Source: JANXLS01 sp038227045 (lineage in GTDB: Bacteria; Planctomycetota; SZUA-567; H5-PLA8). From it: DNA of 46,750 bases. This document shows positions 34,427 to 41,192 of this stretch, one piece after another. The notes under the pieces are model-generated. The model had not been told where the DNA came from, did not search any database, and saw only the letters and a program-made list of their open reading frames with translations. Numbering within the stretch: position 1 is the first letter of the stretch; the number at the start of each line of letters is the position of its first letter. The stretch spans positions 1-46,750 of the forward strand of contig JBBRQD010000037.1 in assembly GCA_038227045.1 (NCBI GenBank), written 5' to 3'. Both the position numbers and the translations under genes were made by a program.

Positions 34427-35788
34427 ATGAAAAAACTTTGGCTCGCTCTCTTTCTTGGTGCCGTCCTAGCGCTGGCGTTCGGCCCGTCATTGCTGCGCCG
34501 CGAAGCGCCGTTTGACGAGGAACTGTCGATTGTCTCGCCGCACTGGCAGGGCATCCGCGTTGAATTTGAACGCGCGTTTTCTGAACACTATTTCAACACC
34601 ACTGGCCGGCGTGTGCGCGTCGTCTGGCTGGATTACGGCAGCACGGGCGACATCAAGAACGCGATTCTGGAACGAGTGGCTCAAGCAAAAAAGCGCGGCG
34701 AAGCCGGCATCGGCATCGATCTTCTCTTCGGCGGGGGCGCGGATATTCTGCCTACGCTGGCCGCGAGCAATGCGTTTGAGCGCGTGCCGCTTCCGCCCGA
34801 ACTGGAGAAGGAAATTCCGCCCTCCGTCGGCGGTCAGATTCTGCGCGACGAAAAAAATCCCTATCACGCCACGTGCCTCAGCAGCTTTGGATTAGTCTTC
34901 AACACGAAAGTGATCGACAAAGCCAAACTGCCCACTCCCGAGACCTGGGAGGATTTGGGCCGGCCCGAGTTTCAAGGCTGGATCGCCTGCGGCGACCCGT
35001 CGCTGTCGGGTTCGCTGCACGCGGCGTTTGAAATCGTGCTGCAATCGCAAGGCTGGGAGAAAGGCTACGCGACGCTCGGGCGAATGATGTCGAACACGCG
35101 GGCGTTCAGCGAAGGCGGACCGTCGGTGCCGCGCGACGTGAGTCTGGGGCAATCGGCTGCGGGGCCGTGCATCGATTTCTATGCCACCGCGCCCCTTCGA
35201 CGGCAGGGCGCGACCCATCTCAAACTCGTTGTGCCCAAAGGCGCGGCGGTCGCGTCACCTGACGGCATTGCGATGTTGCGTGGCGCGCCGAACAAAAAAG
35301 CCGCGACCGCGTTTGTTCTTTTTACACTAAGCGAGGCGGGGCAGAAACTCTGGTATCAAGCGCGCGGCACGCCGGGCGGACCTGTCGATTACGATCTTGA
35401 ACGCCTGCCCATCATGCCCGCGATGTATGAAAGCGATGTCGAAACGCACACCGTTTTAAATCCGTTCAAAGCAGTGGATTTCACGCTCGATGGCAAGAAG
35501 AGCGGCGGGCGCTGGGTGATCCTCAATCACCTGATGCGCGCGGCGTGGATGGACGCACACGAGGAATTCTTCGATGCGCGCAAAACGATCATCGACGCCG
35601 GGCGAGACGCCGATCTTGGCGCGGAGTTGTGCAAACCGTTCGTCGGCGAAAAGGAATTGTCGGAACTGGCCGCGACGAAAATGAGTGCCGACGACATCAA
35701 CGCGTTGAGGAACCGGTGGACCGCAATGGCCCGCGAGCACTACGACAAATGCCAGCGCGCCGCGCGAGCGATCACCAAAGTTCCGTGA
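34427..35788 (+). CDS. ABC transporter substrate-binding protein, iron/family 1 type
   Basis: The 453-residue product begins with a signal or membrane-anchor helix (MKKLWLALFLGAVLALAFG). The mature part has LSIVSPHWQGIRVEFERAFS, the first beta-alpha unit of a family 1 binding protein, then LLFGGGADILPTLAASNAF, SSFGLVFNTKVI, and ATAFVLFTLSEAGQKLW, all typical of FbpA/AfuA-like and related periplasmic binders. The ligand, which could be ferric iron, another metal complex or a polyol, is not readable. The C-terminal 100 residues are an extra helical segment. No permease or ATPase gene is adjacent; the ABC ATPase gene at 15359 belongs to the right class. It precedes the methyltransferase gene on the same strand by 127 bases. 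Confidence 0.82.
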   Translation: MKKLWLALFLGAVLALAFGPSLLRREAPFDEELSIVSPHWQGIRVEFERAFSEHYFNTTGRRVRVVWLDYGSTGDIKNAILERVAQAKKRGEAGIGIDLLFGGGADILPTLAASNAFERVPLPPELEKEIPPSVGGQILRDEKNPYHATCLSSFGLVFNTKVIDKAKLPTPETWEDLGRPEFQGWIACGDPSLSGSLHAAFEIVLQSQGWEKGYATLGRMMSNTRAFSEGGPSVPRDVSLGQSAAGPCIDFYATAPLRRQGATHLKLVVPKGAAVASPDGIAMLRGAPNKKAATAFVLFTLSEAGQKLWYQARGTPGGPVDYDLERLPIMPAMYESDVETHTVLNPFKAVDFTLDGKKSGGRWVILNHLMRAAWMDAHEEFFDARKTIIDAGRDADLGAELCKPFVGEKELSELAATKMSADDINALRNRWTAMAREHYDKCQRAARAITKVP

Positions 35789-35915
35789 ACTGACAGCGCG
35801 TTCGAATCACAACCCGATTGCATTCCAATAGCTTTCGGGCACTCCAGCCATTACACTACGTAGCGCGTTTACTCATTCCTTCCGAGCGCTCTTCATAATG
35901 GCATTTTGGGATACT

Positions 35916-36647
35916 ATGAGCAGTCTGAACGAACGCTCGTTGACGCCCGAAATAATGGACGATCCCGCTTTGGATGAGCGCGAGCACCTCCATGCGCTTG
36001 AAGGACTCGAACGCATCAATCGCTTCAGCCGCAGCGCGCGCCTCGTGTGGTCGAAAATCGAACCGCTGCTGAAAAAAGATCCGCAGCGCACATTTCGCGT
36101 TCTCGACATTGCGACCGGCGCCGGGGACATTCCCATTTCGCTCTTTAAGATGGCCGGGCCGTTTGGCGGCCGGCTGCAAATCGAAGCCTGCGATATCAGT
36201 CCACGTGCGCTTGATTTCGCTCAGAAACGTGCGACAGCGTCCGGAGCGGCGGTGCGATTTTTTGTTCATGACGCTGTCGCCGATTCAGTTCCGGATGGCT
36301 ACGATATCATCACAAGTTCACTCTTCTTTCATCATCTTCAAACATCTCAGGCCGCCAAATTGCTAAAGGGTATGGGGCAACGCGCAAAAGAATCAATTGT
36401 GGTCAACGATCTTGAACGAAGCCGTACTGGTTTTATTCTGGCTCAATTGGCCACTCGCCTCTTATCGTCATCGCATGTGGTTCATGTTGACGGCCCACTT
36501 TCCGTCAGAGCAGCGTTTTCGCTGCCGGAATTTCGGCAAATGGCTATGGAGGCGGGCATCAACGGATTTTCAATTGTGCGCCGTTTTCCGTGCCGGTTTC
36601 TGCTCAGTTGGAATAAAGAGCGTTCAGCGCCAAAGCCGCGCACGTAA
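35916..36647 (+). CDS. SAM-dependent methyltransferase in the PKS set
   Basis: The 243-residue product is a class I methyltransferase. Motif I is VLDIATGAGDIPISLF at 62-77, and TSSLFFHHLQTSQAAKLLKG is the post-motif region typical of UbiE/quinone-type enzymes. The N-terminal segment RSLTPEIMDDPALDEREHLH is a helix I associate with methyltransferases found next to bacterial type III PKS genes. Starts at 35898 and 35916 are possible; neither has a strong ribosome site. The TAA stop lies inside the left arm of a 23-base inverted repeat. It probably methylates the polyketide on oxygen or carbon (inference from the neighbours). Confidence 0.85.
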   Translation: MSSLNERSLTPEIMDDPALDEREHLHALEGLERINRFSRSARLVWSKIEPLLKKDPQRTFRVLDIATGAGDIPISLFKMAGPFGGRLQIEACDISPRALDFAQKRATASGAAVRFFVHDAVADSVPDGYDIITSSLFFHHLQTSQAAKLLKGMGQRAKESIVVNDLERSRTGFILAQLATRLLSSSHVVHVDGPLSVRAAFSLPEFRQMAMEAGINGFSIVRRFPCRFLLSWNKERSAPKPRT

Positions 36648-36694
36648 GTAAGCGGCCCAGCAAGATAAAGCCGCTTACTTACGTGCGCGGCTCT
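36634..36694. repeat. Paired inverted copies of the dispersed palindromic repeat
   Basis: The left arm (36634-36656, beginning AGCCGCGCACGTAAGTAAGC) and right arm (36670-36692) are perfect 23-base inverted repeats with a 13-base loop. The right arm continues to 36694, matching 3840-3864 over 25 bases. The arrangement resembles a BIME-type pair of REP elements. It could fold as a strong hairpin between the methyltransferase and oxidoreductase transcripts. Confidence 0.85.
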
Positions 36695-36717
36695 GGAATG
36701 AGGTTACGACCCGCGTC

Positions 36718-37956
36718 ATGATTGGAAAGATGCAAAAAAGTTACGATGCGATCGTCATTGGCGGGGGTCCCGCCGGAGCGACAGCCGCTGCCGTTCTCGC
36801 GCAGGCTGGATGGTCGGTCGCGCTCGTCGAACAAAAAGTGTTTCCGCGCCGAAAAGTCTGCGGTGAATTTTTATCGCTGACCAACTGGCCGGTTCTGGAA
36901 CGTCTTGGGCTGGGACAGGAGATCCAAACGTGCGCCGGCCCGGAAGTCACCCACATGGCGGTGTTCGCCGGTGACCGCATCGTTCGCGCGGAACTGCCGG
37001 TTTCATACGGCCGCCCCGGAAATCGTGGGCGAGCCTTGACGCGCGATCGGCTGGACATGCTCATTTTAGACCGCGCAAAATCGCTTGGAGCCGAAATCAT
37101 ACAGCCGTGGAAAGTTCTTTCCGCCACGCGCACGTCAGACGGTTATGCCTGCGAATTGGAGTCTCGCGACACGCGCGAGAAGACGATGTTGCACGCGAAA
37201 GTCGTTATTGCCGCTCAAGGTTCCTGGGAAGCGAATCCGCTCGATGCGTCGCCGCGAAAAGCGCCGAACGATCGCGATTTGTTTGGCTTCAAAGCGCATT
37301 TTCGAAACGCGTCGCTTCCGGATGGACTGATGCCGCTGCTGTCCTTCGCCGATGGTTACGGCGGGATGGTCCATTGTCAGGACGGCTTGACGAGCCTCTC
37401 ATGCTGCGTGACACGCGGGCACCTGTTGCAATTGCGGCAGGAGCCGAACGAATGCGCGGGCGAGCAAGTCCTCGAACACATCAAGCGCTCGTGTCCGGTG
37501 ATCATTCCTGTGCTTGCGAATGCTGAACGAGAGGGTCCGTGGCTGTCGGCTGGACCCATTCAACCGGGGATTCGCCGACGGTATTCGTCCGGCGTTTTTT
37601 ACATTGGAAACGCGGCGGCGGAAGCGCATCCGGTTATCGCGGAAGGCATCAGCATTGCGATTCAATCGGCGTGGCTCATGGGCGGGCATCTCGCGCCGCT
37701 CTTGAAACAACTCGATGATCGGCAGTCGATTGACACCGCGGGTCGCGCGTATTCGGCGGCGTGGAGCGATGCGTTTGCAACCCGAATTCGCGCCAGCGCG
37801 CTAATTGCGCACTGGGCCATGCGCCCTCGTTTGGTTCAAATCGCGTGTCCCATTTTTCAACGCTGGCCTCGCGTTTTGAAATGGTGTGCGGAAGTGGCCG
37901 GCAAGGCATCGCTCTCCTTTCAATCTCACGAGGCACTACAAAAGGCGGCATTATGA
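36718..37956 (+). CDS. FAD-dependent oxidoreductase (geranylgeranyl-reductase/halogenase-like)
   Basis: The 412-residue product starts with an FAD-binding Rossmann motif (YDAIVIGGGPAGATAAAVLA) and the typical EQKVFPRRKVCGEFLS segment of the geranylgeranyl reductase and flavin monooxygenase branch. The later GNAAAEAHPVIAEGISIAIQ contains the second FAD-binding motif (Gly-Asn-Ala-Ala-Ala ... Pro-x-x-x-x-Gly). It may oxidise an aromatic polyketide or reduce a lipid tail. Its last four bases (ATGA, 37953-37956) overlap the PKS start, showing tight coupling. Starts at 36718 and 36730 are both possible. Confidence 0.88.
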   Translation: MIGKMQKSYDAIVIGGGPAGATAAAVLAQAGWSVALVEQKVFPRRKVCGEFLSLTNWPVLERLGLGQEIQTCAGPEVTHMAVFAGDRIVRAELPVSYGRPGNRGRALTRDRLDMLILDRAKSLGAEIIQPWKVLSATRTSDGYACELESRDTREKTMLHAKVVIAAQGSWEANPLDASPRKAPNDRDLFGFKAHFRNASLPDGLMPLLSFADGYGGMVHCQDGLTSLSCCVTRGHLLQLRQEPNECAGEQVLEHIKRSCPVIIPVLANAEREGPWLSAGPIQPGIRRRYSSGVFYIGNAAAEAHPVIAEGISIAIQSAWLMGGHLAPLLKQLDDRQSIDTAGRAYSAAWSDAFATRIRASALIAHWAMRPRLVQIACPIFQRWPRVLKWCAEVAGKASLSFQSHEALQKAAL

Positions 37957-39062
37957 GTGTGAGTTTATTGGGTCTGGGCACCGCATCGCCCACGCGGTCG
38001 ATCGCGCAAGACGATCTGGCCACTCACGTCAACCGGATTTCCTTCCGGCGGACTGACAGTCAAAAGCGTCTCTTGAAGACGCTGTTTCGCTCGACTGAAA
38101 TTTTGAGCAGAGGGTCTGTCCTGCTGGAACCGCGAGCTGAAGGGGCGCCTGACGACAATCCGTTGAAATTCTACGATGAAGCGGCGCACGCTGAGGATTG
38201 CGGCCCGAGCACGCGCAAACGCATGGAGCGCTACAGCCTCGAAGCGGGAAAACTCGCGGCGGATGCGGCGCGGAAAGCGTGCGCGGACGCGGCGGTTCCG
38301 TTCTCGAAAATCACGCATCTCGTCACCGTGTCCTGCACGGGATTTTATTCGCCCGGCATCGATATTTTGTTGATCAAAACGCTGGGCCTGTCGCCGGAAG
38401 TCGGCCGCCTGCACATCGGATTCATGGGCTGTCACGGAGCGCTGAACGGTCTCCGCGCCGCTCAAGGTCTTGCGGCAAGCGACCCGAACGCGACCGTGCT
38501 GCTCTGCGCGGTGGAACTGTGCACGCTGCATTTTCAATACAACTGGAATCGCGACCGCCTGGTGGCCAATTCGCTTTTCGCGGACGGCGCGGCTGCACTG
38601 ATCATTGCGAATAATAACGAGGACGCCGAGCGAAAAGACCTCAGTCAAATCCGCGCAACGGGTTCGTTCCTGTTCGCCAATTCGGAAGACGCGATGAGCT
38701 GGAATATCGGCGATCACGGATTTGAAATGACGCTCTCCGCGCGCGTTCCCGAATTGATCGGCGGAGACCTTGCGCCGTGGCTGACGCGCTGGCTTGGCGC
38801 GCAGGGCCTTGCCATAACGGATATCGCGTCGTGGGCCATTCATCCCGGTGGCCCGCGTATTTTAAGCGCTGTCGCCGAAACGCTGAATCTCTCCGAATCC
38901 GCGCTTGCGCCCTCGCGTCACATTCTGGGAAAGCATGGGAACATGTCGTCACCCACGGTCGTTTTTATTTTGGAACACTTGCGAGAGTTGAACGCGCCAA
39001 AGCCCTGCGTGATGCTCGGCTTTGGACCGGGATTGGTTGCGGAGGCGGCGTTGTTGATGTGA
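37953..39062 (+). CDS. Type III polyketide synthase (chalcone/stilbene synthase family)
   Basis: The 369-residue product has the complete catalytic triad of the family: Cys160 (LHIGFMGCHGALNGLRAA), His297 (WAIHPGGPRIL) and Asn330 (GKHGNMSSPTVVF), with spacing like that in chalcone synthase. It condenses malonyl-CoA units onto an acyl-CoA starter to give pyrones, resorcinols or phloroglucinols. The family alone does not fix the starter. The C-terminal GFGPGLVAEAALLM is the usual GFGPG loop. The ATG at 37953 overlaps the preceding TGA; longer frames back to 37761 lie wholly inside the oxidoreductase gene. It converges with the RbsC-type permease gene. Confidence 0.93.
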   Translation: MSVSLLGLGTASPTRSIAQDDLATHVNRISFRRTDSQKRLLKTLFRSTEILSRGSVLLEPRAEGAPDDNPLKFYDEAAHAEDCGPSTRKRMERYSLEAGKLAADAARKACADAAVPFSKITHLVTVSCTGFYSPGIDILLIKTLGLSPEVGRLHIGFMGCHGALNGLRAAQGLAASDPNATVLLCAVELCTLHFQYNWNRDRLVANSLFADGAAALIIANNNEDAERKDLSQIRATGSFLFANSEDAMSWNIGDHGFEMTLSARVPELIGGDLAPWLTRWLGAQGLAITDIASWAIHPGGPRILSAVAETLNLSESALAPSRHILGKHGNMSSPTVVFILEHLRELNAPKPCVMLGFGPGLVAEAALLM

Positions 39063-39088
39063 AAAGCCGTTTCTCCCTGTCTCCTTAT

Positions 39089-40126
39089 CTAGGCGTTCGC
39101 CTTCCCGCGCCGCAAGCGATCCACCGCTGCGGCTCCAATCAAGAACATTCCGATGATCACTTTTTGCCACGCGTCATCGATGCGCAGCGATGTGCACGAT
39201 CCGCTCAAGGCGACCATGAGAATTGCGCCGATGACGCAGCCCATTACGGTCCCCTGCCCTCCCGACAGCGAAGTCCCGCCGATCACGACCGCGGCGATGA
39301 TCGTCAATTCGGTGGTCTCGCCGGTCTGAGCGCTCGACCCGCCGAGACGCGTCGCGTTCATGACGCCCGCGAGGCCCGCCGTCGTCCCGGCAATCGTATA
39401 CGCCAGGATTTTTGTCCGCTGCACGCGCACGCCGGAGAGGCGCGCCGCCTCTTCGTTGCTGCCAACCGCGTACAGCCTGCGACCCAGACGCGTGGAATTG
39501 AGTACGACCCACAAGAGCGCCACGACGGCAATAGCGACCACGAGAAACCATGGCAAATCGACGCCGGGAATTTTCCCGGAGAGCCATTTAAAACGCGCCA
39601 TTAACGCCAGCGCTGCCTTTGGATCTTTGAGGCCATCGCCGATCGAAATATACGAATTGTTGTTCAACAACCGGCACACGCCGCGCAGGCTCATCAACGC
39701 GCCCAGCGTGACGATGAACGGCTGCACGCGCAGTCCGATCACCAGCGCTCCATTCAAAAGTCCGCAGAGCATTCCCACCACCACGCCCAGCGCCATGCCC
39801 AGCGCGCAGTTCTGAAAATAATTCGTCGCCAGACACGCCACGGCGCTGGCGACGCCGATGATGCTGCCGACCGACAGATCGATTCCACCGGTCAAAATCA
39901 CCAGCGTCATTCCCGCCGCCGCGACGATCGTCAATGCACAGTCGATGGCCATCGGGCCGAGATTCGACATCGTCCAGAAGATCACCGGCAAATGATATTG
40001 ATTTGCGCGGACCGCATCGCGCAGGCCCATCCCGGCAAAAATAAAAATCAGCGCGGCGTAGGGCAACAGCGCCGTGAAGACGTGCCAGAGACGGGAGCGG
40101 GATTGTGGATCGACGCTCGGTGCCAT
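39089..40126 (-). CDS. Sugar ABC transporter permease, RbsC type
   Basis: The 345-residue product has about ten hydrophobic helices and the characteristic segment LTGGIDLSVGSIIGVASAVA, plus GTTAGLAGVMNATRLGGSSA and GGTSLSGGQGTVMGCVIGAI, as in ribose, xylose and autoinducer-2 permeases. It should pair with an RbsA-type ATPase such as that encoded at 29894. The ATG at 40126 is chosen; a GTG at 40135 overlapping the TGA of the upstream thioredoxin-like gene (GTGA) is a good alternative and would make the two genes translationally coupled. There is no sugar-binding protein gene next to it. Confidence 0.92.
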   Translation of the reverse strand: MAPSVDPQSRSRLWHVFTALLPYAALIFIFAGMGLRDAVRANQYHLPVIFWTMSNLGPMAIDCALTIVAAAGMTLVILTGGIDLSVGSIIGVASAVACLATNYFQNCALGMALGVVVGMLCGLLNGALVIGLRVQPFIVTLGALMSLRGVCRLLNNNSYISIGDGLKDPKAALALMARFKWLSGKIPGVDLPWFLVVAIAVVALLWVVLNSTRLGRRLYAVGSNEEAARLSGVRVQRTKILAYTIAGTTAGLAGVMNATRLGGSSAQTGETTELTIIAAVVIGGTSLSGGQGTVMGCVIGAILMVALSGSCTSLRIDDAWQKVIIGMFLIGAAAVDRLRRGKANA

Positions 40127-40131
40127 GAGGA

Positions 40132-40689
40132 TCACACTTCTTCAGCGGAGGCGATGTCGATCAACGCCACGATCTCGCCGATCGCGCTTTGGTGCTTGTC
40201 GTTTGCATAATACGCGTGAATTTTCTCGCGGGCGTCGTCGATCTTCCCCGCCGCTTTTCCGCGCGCAATCAGCCGCTTGCATTCGGCCGGGCGCGGTCCC
40301 CAGTTGCCGATTTCGACGAATGTCTCGTTGAAAAAGACGAATAGTGGAATCGCCTCCGCCGCGTTGGTCAGGTAACGGACCATCAGTTCCGGTTTGGTTT
40401 CCTTGTCCACGCAACGCAGACGCAGTTTCTCCGGATTGAGCGCGCAGAGTTTGGCCAGCACCGGCGCATTGCGCCGCACGTCGCCGCACCAATCTTCGAT
40501 GATCGCCAGAACATGAACGGGGCGCTTGAGCGCTTTCAATCTTGCCGCGACCGCGTCCGGAATGGCGATCTCGCGGTCGATGCGTTCCATCTCGGTGCGC
40601 ATGTGCGGATTCTTGATCGTGGCAAACCAATCGGCGTAACTCTGTCCGCCAGTCCAAATACTTTTCAAATCCAAAGGAGTCACAGCCAT
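40132..40689 (-). CDS. Thioredoxin-like protein with a single active-site Cys
   Basis: The 185-residue product has a thioredoxin-fold core: VHVLAIIEDWCGDVRRNAPV at 58-77, LRLRCVDKETKPELMVRYLT, and IPLFVFFNETFVEIGNWGPR with the cis-Pro segment. The usual WCxxC motif is WCGDV, so only Cys68 remains and normal dithiol chemistry is unlikely. A monothiol role, such as peroxiredoxin reduction, glutathionylation or a structural role, is possible. GGAG is nine bases before the start. It lies immediately upstream of the RbsC-type permease gene with stop-start overlap or a very short gap. What links the two is unclear. Confidence 0.8.
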   Translation of the reverse strand: MAVTPLDLKSIWTGGQSYADWFATIKNPHMRTEMERIDREIAIPDAVAARLKALKRPVHVLAIIEDWCGDVRRNAPVLAKLCALNPEKLRLRCVDKETKPELMVRYLTNAAEAIPLFVFFNETFVEIGNWGPRPAECKRLIARGKAAGKIDDAREKIHAYYANDKHQSAIGEIVALIDIASAEEV

Positions 40690-40748
40690 GAATAAAATCT
40701 CCGCTCTTGACTTTTCTCGAAACCGAATGAATCATAGTCTAGCGCGCG

Positions 40749-40765
40749 CTTGAAAACGCTTCAAG
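40749..40765. repeat. Small palindrome in a divergent gap
   Basis: CTTGAA, five bases, TTCAAG lies between the divergent thioredoxin-like and small unknown genes. It is a possible operator but short, and no other copy is seen. Confidence 0.25.
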
Positions 40766-40788
40766 GATCGGCGTCGGCGTGTAAAATG

Positions 40789-40814
40789 AAACCTCAAACC
40801 TGAAATCTGGAACC
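40789..40814. repeat. Degenerate heptad array (AACCTGA type), third copy
   Basis: AACCTCA, AACCTGA, AATCTGG and AACC follow one another just before the start at 40822. It is related to the arrays at 12392 and 27539. Confidence 0.55.
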
Positions 40815-40821
40815 GCTTCTC

Positions 40822-41172
40822 ATGGATCGCAAACAATGGGTCACGATGGTGTATCGCGAAGCCAATATTTTCATCGAACGCCACGCGAACGGCGGCACAC
40901 TGAGTGAAACGGAAGTCGAGGAATTGGAACCGGAACTGCACGACCAACTCAAGGAAGTCATCGGCAGCGTCGATTTTCTCGAAGACCTGATCAAGCATTC
41001 GCTCCTGAAGAATCCGCCGCCGGATTTGTGGTACGGCGAAAACGAATGGCCGCATGTCGTGGCCGCGGTCGCGAGTTGCTGTCTGGTGCACGACGTCACC
41101 GGCGTGATTCTCAAAATTCTCGACGGCTCGCTACCCGGCACGCCGTCGTCGAAATTGCTCGATCCCATATAA
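40822..41172 (+). CDS. Small acidic protein of unknown function
   Basis: The 116-residue product is soluble, acidic and predicted helical. It begins MDRKQWVTMVYREANIFIER, has an acidic stretch (TEVEELEPELHDQLKEVIGS) and then LWYGENEWPHVVAAVASCCL with two adjacent cysteines. No signal peptide, membrane helix or catalytic motif is visible and I do not recognise the family. GGAA precedes the start by nine bases. It converges with the cyclase gene, 20 bases away. It is a real gene on codon-use and frame-length grounds. Confidence 0.65.
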   Translation: MDRKQWVTMVYREANIFIERHANGGTLSETEVEELEPELHDQLKEVIGSVDFLEDLIKHSLLKNPPPDLWYGENEWPHVVAAVASCCLVHDVTGVILKILDGSLPGTPSSKLLDPI

Positions 41173-41192
41173 GTTTAATTTCTCTGCCGGTA

